NCBI GenBank assembly: GCA_009780825.1
Contig: WQZH01000002.1
Location: 244,217 to 308,216 of the forward strand
Origin: Desulfobulbus sp.
Lineage (GTDB): Bacteria > Desulfobacterota > Desulfobulbia > Desulfobulbales > Desulfobulbaceae
Length of the DNA: 64,000 nucleotides
Direction: 5' to 3'
Positions within the stretch are counted from its first letter, which is position 1, and each line of letters opens with the position of its first letter. Below are positions 27,424 through 35,323 of this stretch, in pieces. The position numbers were made by a program, and so were the translations under genes. The notes under the pieces were generated by a model. It ran no database searches, was not told the DNA's origin, and was given only the letters and a program-made list of their open reading frames with translations.

Positions 27424-28341
27424 ATGGAAAAAATAGGCTTATATCTTGGATGTAACATCCCACTCAAGGCGCCGGACATTGAGCAATCATTCCGCAAGGT
27501 CTTCCCTGTCTTGGGCATTGAGCCGGTGGATCTGCAGGGGGCTTCCTGCTGTCCATCCTGGGGCACGGCGCCTTCGTTTGACCTCAACACCTGGTGCGCC
27601 ATCTCCAGCCGCAACATTACCATTGCCGAAGACTTGGGCGTAGACATCATGACCGGCTGCAACTCCTGCTTCGGCATACTGTCGGAGGCCAAGCACTTTC
27701 TGAATGACGGAGAGCGCCGCAAGGTGGTCAACGCCCAACTGAAGGCGATCGGCCGGGAGTTTAAGGGGACCTCGGACATCTACCATATTTCTCATGTCCT
27801 CCACCACAAGGTAGGAGTTCAGAAGATACGGGAAAGTCTGAAATATTCCCTCGACGGGCTGAAAATTACGGTCCAGCCCGGCTGCCATTCCCTCTGGCCT
27901 ACGGATGTTTTCAAAATCACTGAGGCCAATCCCTATAATCCGACAATCCTCCGCGAGCTGTGCGAGGCGACCGGTGCCACGGTCCCCCACTACTCACGCC
28001 TGGAGGGCTGTTGCGGCATGGGCGGCATGCGGTCCACCGACGTGGAGAAATCGCTCAAATTGTTCAGGGACAAGCTGATCTCGATGAAGGAAGAGGGCAA
28101 TCCTGACATGATTGTCACCACCTGCTCTTCCTGTTACCTCCAGTTCGACATGTCCCAGCCGATCCTCAAGGAGCGCGGATTGATTGATTTCGAGCCCATT
28201 CCGACCTTTTATTATACCCAGCTGCTCGCCTTGGCCATGGGATTTGATCCCGGGCAGGTGGCCGCGATTTCGCAGATCGACCGTAGATCGCTCATCAGCG
28301 AGATTCAAAGCGAAAAACGTCTGATTAAGGAGGTGGCCTGA
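27424..28341 (+). CDS. hdrB: heterodisulfide reductase-type subunit B (HdrB)
   Basis: Catalytic disulfide-reducing subunit, 305 residues, with two cysteine-rich CCG domains that in the methanogen enzyme bind non-cubane 4Fe-4S clusters. The first domain spans roughly residues 35-80 (GASCCPSWG ... TGCNSCFG); the second has RLEGCCGMGGMRSTD and VTTCSSCYLQFDMSQ. In a sulfate reducer the substrate would not be CoM-S-S-CoB; a DsrC-type or other thiol disulfide is the usual proposal, which is inference. A strong AAGGAGG site precedes the ATG. Its stop overlaps the mvhD start by 1 bp. Confidence 0.92.
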   Translation: MEKIGLYLGCNIPLKAPDIEQSFRKVFPVLGIEPVDLQGASCCPSWGTAPSFDLNTWCAISSRNITIAEDLGVDIMTGCNSCFGILSEAKHFLNDGERRKVVNAQLKAIGREFKGTSDIYHISHVLHHKVGVQKIRESLKYSLDGLKITVQPGCHSLWPTDVFKITEANPYNPTILRELCEATGATVPHYSRLEGCCGMGGMRSTDVEKSLKLFRDKLISMKEEGNPDMIVTTCSSCYLQFDMSQPILKERGLIDFEPIPTFYYTQLLALAMGFDPGQVAAISQIDRRSLISEIQSEKRLIKEVA

Positions 28342-28766
28342 TGTCCTTCACACCTAATATCGTCGGCTTTGCCTGCCAGTGGTGCACCTATGCCGGTGCC
28401 GATCTTGCCGGTAACCTGCGCGCCAAATATCCACCCTCGATCAAGCTGATCAAGGTTCCCTGCTCCGGGCGGGTTGAACCGGAATTTATTCTGGAAGCCT
28501 TTGCCAACGGCGCCGACGGCGTTTTGGTCGGTGGCTGCCATTTCGGTGACTGTCACTACAAGAGCGGAAATTACAAAACTGCCAACCGGATGAAAATTCT
28601 GGCGCAACTGTTGGAAGATTCCGGTTTTGACCGGAATCGGTTCCGTCTGGAATGGATCTCCGGTGCCGAGGGCTACCGGTTTGCCGAGGTGGTCGAGGAG
28701 TTCACCAAGGAACTGCAGGAACTGGGTCCCAATCCGCTCAAAGGAGGAAATGGTCATGGCAGATAA
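28341..28766 (+). CDS. mvhD: hydrogenase/Hdr-linking iron-sulfur subunit MvhD
   Basis: 141-residue 2Fe-2S protein that passes electrons from the NiFe hydrogenase to HdrA. Cysteines fall in FACQWCTYAGADLAG, VPCSGRVEPEF and GGCHFGDCHYKSGN, the standard MvhD pattern, so no selenocysteine version is present here. AAGGAGGTGG lies just before the ATG. The gene overlaps hdrB by 1 bp and mvhG by 11 bp, which implies tight translational coupling and a fixed subunit ratio. Confidence 0.9.
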   Translation: MSFTPNIVGFACQWCTYAGADLAGNLRAKYPPSIKLIKVPCSGRVEPEFILEAFANGADGVLVGGCHFGDCHYKSGNYKTANRMKILAQLLEDSGFDRNRFRLEWISGAEGYRFAEVVEEFTKELQELGPNPLKGGNGHGR

Positions 28767-29742
28767 AGTGAAAACCGCCTTTCTGCTCGCTGGCGGCTGC
28801 GCCGGCTGCGAAATGAGCGTAGTCGATCTTTCCGAGGCCCTGATTGATGCCTTGGAGTCGCTCGAAATCGTCTTCTGGGCTCCGACCGTGGCTGACGTCA
28901 AATATAAGGATCTGGAAGCCATGCCCGACAAAAGCATCGACTTAGCCTTTGTCGACGGCATGATCCGCAACAGCGAGAACCTGCACATGGTCAAAGTGCT
29001 GCGGCAGAAATCGAAGGTCTTGGTGGCCTTCGGCGCATGCGCGTCCTTGGGTGGTATCGCAGCCATGGGAGACCTGCACACCAAAGAGCAGTTGTTCGAG
29101 AAGGCTTACAAAACCACCTTTTCCACCGACAACCCCGACGGCATCTATCCCACCCCGGAATACATGCTCGACGGCAAGTATAACCTGACCATCCCCACCT
29201 TCCTCGACAACTGCCAGACCATCGATCAAGTCGTGGATGTGGAATATTACGTCGGCGGGTGCCCACCGCATCCTTCCTTTGTCGGTCAGTTGGTCGGCGC
29301 CATCCTGGCGGGCAAGCTGCCGCCAGCGGGCTCCTGGCTGACCGGAGGCAAGGCGGTGTGTGACGTCTGCAAACGGAATCCGGCGATCACCGGTCATGAG
29401 CGGTTGCCGGTGGGTGCGATCAAACGAACCGTCGACGACTATCCTGATCCGGAAAAATGCCTGCTCCAGCAGGGCTACATGTGCTTTGGCCCGGTGACCC
29501 AGGGTGACTGCGGCGGCTCCTGCCTCAATGTCAACATTCCTTGCCGGGGTTGCGGCGGTCCGATTCCTGGCGTCAAGGATTTTGGCGCCCGTTGCGTCTC
29601 TATGCTTGCCGCGAGTATGGCGGATGAGGAGACGGCAGCCCAGTTCATCGAGAAATACAACAACATGGCCAAACTGGTCTACCGGTATAGCCACACGGCC
29701 TCGAAGCTCAATCATCGCATTGCCGAACAGAAAGAGCAGTAG
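28756..29742 (+). CDS. mvhG: NiFe-hydrogenase small subunit (MvhG-type)
   Basis: Iron-sulfur small subunit of a cytoplasmic group 3c-like NiFe hydrogenase, 328 residues. The proximal cluster region LLAGGCAGCEMSVVDLSE is at the N-terminus, FGACASLGGIAAMGDL follows near residue 90, and the C-terminal half has further cysteines (CPPHPSFV, CFGPVTQGDCGG, CRGCGGPIPG) for the medial and distal clusters. There is no Tat signal, so the enzyme stays in the cytoplasm. The ATG at 28756 is chosen because GGAGG is 8 nt upstream; an ATG two codons earlier would be too close to it. Confidence 0.92.
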   Translation: MADKVKTAFLLAGGCAGCEMSVVDLSEALIDALESLEIVFWAPTVADVKYKDLEAMPDKSIDLAFVDGMIRNSENLHMVKVLRQKSKVLVAFGACASLGGIAAMGDLHTKEQLFEKAYKTTFSTDNPDGIYPTPEYMLDGKYNLTIPTFLDNCQTIDQVVDVEYYVGGCPPHPSFVGQLVGAILAGKLPPAGSWLTGGKAVCDVCKRNPAITGHERLPVGAIKRTVDDYPDPEKCLLQQGYMCFGPVTQGDCGGSCLNVNIPCRGCGGPIPGVKDFGARCVSMLAASMADEETAAQFIEKYNNMAKLVYRYSHTASKLNHRIAEQKEQ

Positions 29743-29783
29743 CACGTCAGGATGTCGAAACGAACAACCGGGGAGGTCTGTTC

Positions 29784-31334
29784 ATGAGTATCTTCGAAGC
29801 GCTAAAGAACAAATTCGGTTTTGGCCCATCGCCAAGCGTTCCGGTTACGACTGCAAGGAGCAGCTCTATGAAGAAAATCGAAATCAATCCGATCACCCGT
29901 CTTGAGGGGCATGGCAAGATCGCCATCTTTCTCGACGATAACGGCAATGTCGACGATGCCTTTTTCCAGACCGTCGAATTCCGGGGATATGAAAAGTTCC
30001 TCCAGGGTATGCCCATGGAGGAGGTACCCCGGACTGTGTCTACGGTCTGCGGTGTCTGTCGGGGTGTGCATTTTACCGCCGCGATGAAAGCTTCGGACGG
30101 CGTCTTCGGCGTTACGCCGCCACCGGCCGGCCGCAAGCTGCGCGACCTTTATTTCAGTTCCCACTATGTTGAGGATCATGCGGTTATCCTCTATGCCCTC
30201 GGGTTTCCCGATTTCGTGGTCGGGCCGGAGGCCGATCCGGCCGAACGGAACGTGATCGGCCTGATCAATGCGGTGGGAGCCGCAACCGGCAAGGAAGTCC
30301 TGCGTCGCCGCAGCTCGGCGATCAAGATTTTCGAACTGCTGGGCGGTAAGCCCAACCATCCGGTGGCGGCCCTCCCCGGTGGCTGGTCCAAGCGAGTGAC
30401 CGAAGAGGAGCGCAAGCAGATTGAAGCCTGGTCAGAGGAGCTGGTGGGGCTGGGCGAGCTGACCCTCCAGGTGTTTGATGACGTGGTGCTGAAAAACGAC
30501 AAATACATGAAACTGGTCACCGGAGACATGTACAAGGTCGAGGTCGGCTACATGGGCTCCGTAAACGACAAGGGCCAGGTCGCCTACTACGACGGCACCC
30601 AGAAGGTGATCGACAGCGCGGGAACAGAGGTCGGGAGCTTCCATGGCAAGGAATACCTCGATTTCATCTCCGAGCGGGTTCTGCCTTGGTCGTATCTCAA
30701 GTTCCCGTATCAGAAGAAGCTCGGTGCCTGGAAAGGCATCGTCGAAGGACCGGGCACCAATATTTATGCCGTTGGCCCGTTGGCCAGGTTGAACATAGCT
30801 CAAGGTATGGATACGCCCAAGGCGCAGCAGCATTTCGAAAGGTTCCACGCCACCTTCGGCGCCCGGCCGGTACACCACGTCCTCGCCTATCACTGGGCAA
30901 GGGCCATTGAGATGCTCAATGCCGCCGAGCGATGTCTGGAACTCTCCCGCGATCCAGAGATCACCAGCAAGGAGATTTGGAACAAACCGACCTCTTGTCC
31001 GGGTGAGGGAATAGGCATCATCGAGGCGTCGCGGGGCACGCTGATCCATCACTATCTTACCGACAGCAAGGGTATCGTCACCGACGCCAACCTGATCGTG
31101 GCCACTACGCATAACAACGCCCCGATTAACCTGGCAGTGAAGAAGGCTGCCAAACATTTCATCAAGAACGGTAATGTGTCCCAAGGCATGCTTAACTACG
31201 TCGAGATGGCCTTTCGACCCTACGATCTTTGCCTGGCTTGCGCCACCCATACGGTGACCGGCGGGCAGTCGCCGCTGGAGATCGAGATTTTCGATAAGAG
31301 CGGCGCGCTGTACAAGACTTTGAAAAACTTTTAA
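29784..31334 (+). CDS. mvhA: NiFe-hydrogenase large subunit (MvhA-type)
   Basis: Catalytic NiFe subunit of the F420-non-reducing type. With the start at 29784 the protein has 516 residues; the L1 segment INPITRLEGHGKI follows, VSTVCGVCRGVH supplies the first cysteine pair, and DLCLACATH at residues 481-489 gives the second pair with the terminal His. About 27 residues after that His should be cut off by a maturation protease. Good ribosome sites precede both ATG 29784 (GGGGAGG) and ATG 29868 (AAGGAG); the family normally begins near the latter, which would give 488 residues. It is the last gene of the operon before a terminator. Confidence 0.92.
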   Translation: MSIFEALKNKFGFGPSPSVPVTTARSSSMKKIEINPITRLEGHGKIAIFLDDNGNVDDAFFQTVEFRGYEKFLQGMPMEEVPRTVSTVCGVCRGVHFTAAMKASDGVFGVTPPPAGRKLRDLYFSSHYVEDHAVILYALGFPDFVVGPEADPAERNVIGLINAVGAATGKEVLRRRSSAIKIFELLGGKPNHPVAALPGGWSKRVTEEERKQIEAWSEELVGLGELTLQVFDDVVLKNDKYMKLVTGDMYKVEVGYMGSVNDKGQVAYYDGTQKVIDSAGTEVGSFHGKEYLDFISERVLPWSYLKFPYQKKLGAWKGIVEGPGTNIYAVGPLARLNIAQGMDTPKAQQHFERFHATFGARPVHHVLAYHWARAIEMLNAAERCLELSRDPEITSKEIWNKPTSCPGEGIGIIEASRGTLIHHYLTDSKGIVTDANLIVATTHNNAPINLAVKKAAKHFIKNGNVSQGMLNYVEMAFRPYDLCLACATHTVTGGQSPLEIEIFDKSGALYKTLKNF

Positions 31335-31428
31335 GGTAGTGAACGGAGAGTCTGGTTGCCATTAACCCGTGGTCAATCCCGGCGGGTTAGCGGCCGCCCG
31401 ACCTCATCCCCCTCTGTTTCACTTCCCC

Positions 31429-31466
31429 GGGCCGGAAAAGGCTCTGCCTTTTCCGGCCCTTTCCTT
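31429..31466 (+). terminator. intrinsic terminator after mvhA
   Basis: A perfect 13-bp stem GGGCCGGAAAAGG (31429-31441) / CCTTTTCCGGCCC (31447-31459) with a 5-nt loop, followed by a T-rich run (TTTCCTTTG). It lies between mvhA and the maturation protease gene, whose ATG is only 17 nt beyond the tract. Confidence 0.88.
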
Positions 31467-31482
31467 TGTCAACAGGGCTGAT

Positions 31483-31968
31483 ATGAAGTCAAAATGCGTG
31501 GTGATCGGCATCGGCAATCCGTATCTCCAGGACGATCGCGCCGGTGTCGTGGTGGCCGAACAACTGGAACGAGACGGATTGGCCTGTCAGATCGAAGTGA
31601 TCCACACAGTCGGTTTCGAGGTGATGGACAAGGTTCGGGGCTTTGAACGGGCGATTATCGTCGATGCGTGCAAGCTGGGTAACGCGCCGGGATCCATTCT
31701 CGAAGTCACCGTGGACGATATCTTCACCACCCATGCCTTGGTGAACTCGCACGCCGTCACTTTGGGAACTACCCTGAAAACGGGGTATATCTGCTTTCCG
31801 GAAGAAATGCCTGCCGACATCCGGATCGTGCTGATCGAAGTCAAGGAAATCAAGGAGTTCACCCAGCAAATGTCCCCCGAGGTCGAGCAGGCGGTGGCCG
31901 AGGCGGTAGTGCGGATCAAGGGCATGGTGGAGGCCATGCCGACAGACAGTCCTTCCCGGCCAAATTAG
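31483..31968 (+). CDS. NiFe-hydrogenase maturation protease (HyaD/HycI family)
   Basis: Endopeptidase of 161 residues that removes the C-terminal tail of the NiFe large subunit after nickel insertion. The N-terminus VVIGIGNPYLQDDRAGVVVAE has the conserved GIGN and DD-G residues that recognise nickel, and VIHTVGFEVMDKVRGFERAIIVDA follows as in the family (its parts VIHTVGFEVMD and AIIVDA are the recognisable ones). The obvious substrate is MvhA just upstream, although a strong terminator separates them. The start is the ATG at 31483, where homology begins. Confidence 0.9.
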   Translation: MKSKCVVIGIGNPYLQDDRAGVVVAEQLERDGLACQIEVIHTVGFEVMDKVRGFERAIIVDACKLGNAPGSILEVTVDDIFTTHALVNSHAVTLGTTLKTGYICFPEEMPADIRIVLIEVKEIKEFTQQMSPEVEQAVAEAVVRIKGMVEAMPTDSPSRPN

Positions 31969-32049
31969 AGGTTGGCGAGCAGGTCATCGGCGGGCGACAC
32001 TTTCGCAAACAGTCCGTTGAGCGCGGCGCAGTAAGCAGCGTGGACATCT

Positions 32050-32202
32050 TCAGCGGCAACGTCTCTGCCACACAATACCCTGGGCCAGCATCTTACGGGC
32101 CTCATCGCGGCGCTCGCGGGCTACCTTTAAACTGATTTCAGGACACCGTGGTTTGGCATTATTGATCTGTGTGACCGTCAGCGGTTTTATCAGTCGTGCC
32201 AC
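32050..32202 (-). pseudogene. relic of a DUF4102-type tyrosine integrase N-terminus
   Basis: Fifty codons read ARLIKPLTVTQINNAKP and then jump directly to PEISLKVARERRDEARKML, the two ends of an integrase arm-binding domain; the roughly 45 codons between them in intact relatives are missing. It stops at a TGA at 32050-32052. The GTG at 32202 has GGAGG upstream. This is an internally deleted remnant next to a second, larger integrase pseudogene on the same strand, so the site has been invaded at least twice. Confidence 0.7.
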
Positions 32203-32359
32203 AGCCTTACCTCCAATTTATAGAACCCCTAAAATAATCAACCAACACCCTAACAAGACCCCTATTCGAGTCAATTGTCAAGGCATTTTATGGGATTTCT
32301 TTGGATGGTATATGTAATTAAATGTATTAAATTCCGTTAATAATGGATTGAGCTGGACA

Positions 32360-33562
32360 TCATTGATTAATACGAAGTTGGTCGAGATAGTCTGCCCAGG
32401 CCTGCATCATCTCCCTGCGCTGGTCGAGATACTTCGTGCGGTTGTATGCCGTGCCTAGGCTGTCGGGCACACGGTGTGCCAGTTGATGCTCAATCACTTC
32501 AGGCGACCAGCCTAGTCGTTCGGCAAGCAGGGTTCGGGCCATTGACCGAAACCCATGGGCGGTATGCTCTTTCCGAGTATCAATCCCCATATCCTGCAAG
32601 GCTCGGTTGATGGTCATGTTGCTCAGATGCCTGCCGCCTCTGCTCCGGCTGGGAAAAACAAATTCACCCGCCCCATATTCTTCCTTCAGCGACTTTAATA
32701 TCTCCACCGCTTGCCGAGCAAGGGGAACATGGTGTTCCGTCCCGGTCTTGCTGATAGTGTAACACCACTCAGCCCGCTCAAGGTCAACATCCACCCAGCG
32801 CATGGCGATCAACTCGCCAGGGCGGCAGAAGAGCATGGGGAGCAGTTTGAGGGCCGCGCTGACGAATGCCGAGGCTCTGAGATTCACGGCGTGGGAGTCT
32901 ATGGCCCGGAGCAGCCGACCAACATCTTCCGGTGCGGTGAATGCTGGCTGGTGTTGTACGGTGTGGGTTTTGAGGGCATTCTTGAGATACGGGCATGGGT
33001 CGGCTAGCTCTCGCTTCCCGGTGGCTATGGCATGCTGAAGGACTTGAGAGATATTGACCTTTGCCCGCTTGACAGTCTCAAGAAAGCCGTTGGCTTGTAT
33101 CGCCTCTAGGACAGGGAGGATATTGGCTGCGCCAATGGTGGCAACAGGGAGGCTGCCCAGGGTGGGCAGAATGAACCTGTCCAGCCTGGAGCGGGTATGT
33201 CCCACCGTCCCAAGCGCTTTCCCTGCCTGCCAGACCTCAAACCACTCTTCCGCCACCCGGCCAAAGGTGTTGTCTCGCTGTTCCCGTTCAGCGGACTTCT
33301 CAGCCTTTTTCACCTCACCGGGGTCTTTCCCGTGGGCCAGTTGTTTCCGTGCCTCGTCCCGCCGTTCGCGGGCCTCCTTGAGCGTGATCTCTGGATACTT
33401 GCCCAGAGCAAGGAGTTTTTCTTTTCCTCTGAATTGCTACTTCAGGCGCCAGAGCTTACCGCCCGCCCGCGTGACAAGCAGGTACATGCCTCTTTCGTCG
33501 GTCAGCTTGTAGTCCTTCTCTTTTGGTTTGGCGTTTTTGACGTCCGTTGCGGTCAGCGGCAT
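32360..33562 (-). pseudogene. tyrosine-recombinase integrase (DUF4102/phage P4 type) with an in-frame amber codon
   Basis: Reads as one integrase of about 400 codons except for a TAG after KLWRLK, where relatives have Tyr (WRLKYRF-type sequence); reading resumes in the same frame as QFRGKEKLLALGKYPEITLK. The N-terminal DUF4102 arm-binding domain starts MPLTATDVKNAKP at 33562 with AGGAG upstream. The catalytic domain has AMRWVD, HTAHGFRSMARTLL with the Arg of HxxR, and AYNRTKY with the nucleophile Tyr. It points away from tRNA-Asn, 207 bp from it, the usual layout for an element integrated at a tRNA 3' end. Confidence 0.8.
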
Positions 33563-33576
33563 GACAATTCTCCTGC

Positions 33577-33644
33577 GGGGTATAAAGATGCCCGCTCCGG
33601 GGTACGGAAAAAGCCCCGAGCTCGTATATCCTTTATTATACCCC
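33577..33644. repeat. inverted repeat in the integrase leader
   Basis: GGGGTATAA (33577-33585) and TTATACCCC (33636-33644) are exact inverted repeats 50 bp apart, directly upstream of the integrase pseudogene. They could be binding sites for the integrase or a regulator. Confidence 0.4.
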
Positions 33645-33658
33645 GGAAAAAATCCGGA

Positions 33659-33764
33659 TGTCAACGGATGGAAGTGGACTACAAAGGACAAGAAAAGGCC
33701 GGAATCCTTGATTTCTCTTGGAACTTCCGGCCCTTACTGGACTCCAGCAAACTGCGCTGGATTA
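33659..33764 (-). repeat. tRNA-3'-flanking module, copy at tRNA-Asn
   Basis: About 105 bp immediately downstream of tRNA-Asn that is roughly 85-90% identical by eye to 59986-60089 after tRNA-Met. Shared landmarks in order are TCCAGCG, AAGGGCCGGAA, AAATCAAGGATTCCGGCC, TTCTTGTCCTTTG and CATCCGTTGACA. The GGCCGGAA / TTCCGGCC pair followed by TTTTCTT can act as a tRNA terminator. Both copies lie between a tRNA and an integrase remnant. Confidence 0.75.
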
Positions 33765-33769
33765 TGTAC

Positions 33770-33845
33770 TGGCTCCCCGGGAGGGACTCGAACCCCCGAC
33801 AAGGCGGTTAACAGCCGCCTGCTCTACCAACTGAGCTACCGAGGA
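33770..33845 (-). tRNA. tRNA-Asn (anticodon GUU)
   Basis: A 76-nt cloverleaf with encoded CCA. The 5' strand begins TCCTCGGTAGCTCAG, the anticodon stem-loop reads GGCTGTTAACC with GUU, and GGGGTTCGAGTCCC is the T-arm. An upstream -35/-10 pair on the same strand supports transcription. Its 3' end faces the integrase pseudogene, so it is a likely attachment site. Confidence 0.95.
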
Positions 33846-33897
33846 ATGTGGTGCTCGTATCAAAGGCCATCGCACGCATGACCATTTCAAAAATGGC

Positions 33898-33926
33898 TAA
33901 ATAGCACAGAGTATCCGGAGCGTCAA
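33898..33926 (-). promoter_or_regulatory. promoter of tRNA-Asn
   Basis: On the minus strand TTGACG and TATTTA are separated by 17 nt, about 50 nt before the tRNA 5' end: a good housekeeping-sigma match. Confidence 0.6.
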
Positions 33927-34042
33927 GAAAAAGTTGTCCGTTGGGCAGCGGCGCTTGCCGTGATCGCATTTATGCTCGACGGTTCGCTGGCAGCCATCAG
34001 TCCCATAGTCCCGGAAATAATGACGCAGCGGAGGGTGGGGCT

Positions 34043-34960
34043 TTAATCCCGCTGCAGCAGCAGTGCCGCCCACTCTTCCTGGTACAGCCGGTCGAGCGGC
34101 TGCAATCCGAACTCGCGATAGGCGCGGATGATGCTGTTTTCCTGGTCGCCGGCGAGAATTCCGGCCAGCACCAGGCATCCTCCCGGCCTGGTCAGACTTG
34201 CCAGGGTTCCGGCCATTGCTGCCAGTATGTCGTGGACGATGTTGGCGCAGACCAGGGGAAATGAGCCCTGGATCTGGGTCACTGGCGTGACGCCGACGTC
34301 TATTTTGCCGGCAAGCCCGTTCTTGGCGACATTTTCCCGAGCCACGGCCACCGCGTCCGGATCGTTGTCGATGGCCACGACCCGTTCGGCGCCAAAGAGA
34401 GCGGCGGCCATGGCGAGGATGCCGGTGCCGGTGCCGACATCCAGCACCTCCCGGCAATGTCTGGCCTCCTGACACTGCCTGATCAGCTCCAGGGCCATAC
34501 GGGTCGAGGCATGCTGACCGGTGCCGAAGGCCATACCCGGATCCATCTCGATGATCGCTTGGCCCGGATCTGCTTGATAGTCCTCCCAAGATGGCTTGAC
34601 CACCAGCCCCGGGATGATCTCGACCGGCTTGAAGTACTGCTGCCAGCAAGTAGCCCAGTCCTGGTCGGCGAGCAGGACTGCCGTAACCTTCTCCAGAACA
34701 CGATCATACAGGGTGAACAGTTCGGCCATCTCGCGCTCTACCCGAGCGAGCAGGGCGTTCGCGTTTTCTGTGGGGCAGGGAGCAGCGCCTGTTGCTTCCA
34801 GCTGGAAAAAACCACTGATCAGGGCGCCGGTCCCGCTTTCCGGGCTTTGCTCCACGCCGGCCCCGCTGAGCACCTCCATGAGGTCAGTAGCGGCTTCCAG
34901 CAGGGGAAGGGGGCAAAACAGGGTGATCTTCAGCCATTGGTGTCCGGTTGTATCTGTCAT
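34043..34960 (-). CDS. prmA: ribosomal protein L11 methyltransferase
   Basis: SAM-dependent enzyme that trimethylates ribosomal protein L11. 305 residues. The linker and catalytic domain carry the PrmA signatures IIEMDPGMAFGTGQHASTR, VLDVGTGTGILAMAAALFGA (motif I) and CANIVHDILAAM, which corresponds to the NPPF-like N-x-L catalytic segment of the family. The start is the ATG at 34960 (TDTTGHQWLKIT); an open frame upstream has no homology. It stands alone on the minus strand upstream of the tRNA-Asn promoter. Confidence 0.93.
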   Translation of the reverse strand: MTDTTGHQWLKITLFCPLPLLEAATDLMEVLSGAGVEQSPESGTGALISGFFQLEATGAAPCPTENANALLARVEREMAELFTLYDRVLEKVTAVLLADQDWATCWQQYFKPVEIIPGLVVKPSWEDYQADPGQAIIEMDPGMAFGTGQHASTRMALELIRQCQEARHCREVLDVGTGTGILAMAAALFGAERVVAIDNDPDAVAVARENVAKNGLAGKIDVGVTPVTQIQGSFPLVCANIVHDILAAMAGTLASLTRPGGCLVLAGILAGDQENSIIRAYREFGLQPLDRLYQEEWAALLLQRD

Positions 34961-35323
34961 TGTTGGGTCATGGGTCGGCAAAAGGAAGGAAAAAGGTCGC
35001 GCTGCTGGCCGCCTGTCCGGCTTATCCGAGGATGCGAGCATACCGCGGTTTGAGCTTCGGAGCCACTTTTTCCTGCTGTCTCTGCCTGGTGCGGCCGCAT
35101 CGTGAACGATTTGGTTAGTTAGTCAGAGTAATTGATGATTGACAAAACATCCTTGCCGCTATTACTTAACCGTGTATCATTTGTTGCCCGTTTGCCGAGG
35201 TTTGTGCTGCGGTGGAAAGAGAGGAGCAGAGCGCCGAAGCAGCCCTGGCCGGAACCCCTTGTCCCGTTGTTGTTTCCCCTCCGCTTTGTGCCTCTTGTAT
35301 CTCTGCGCCTCAGAGTTGTTCCT

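Noticed and set aside
33443..33445. TAG in the integrase read as pyrrolysine
   Set aside because: Tyr is expected there and the codon differs by one base; no pyl genes are seen in the window.
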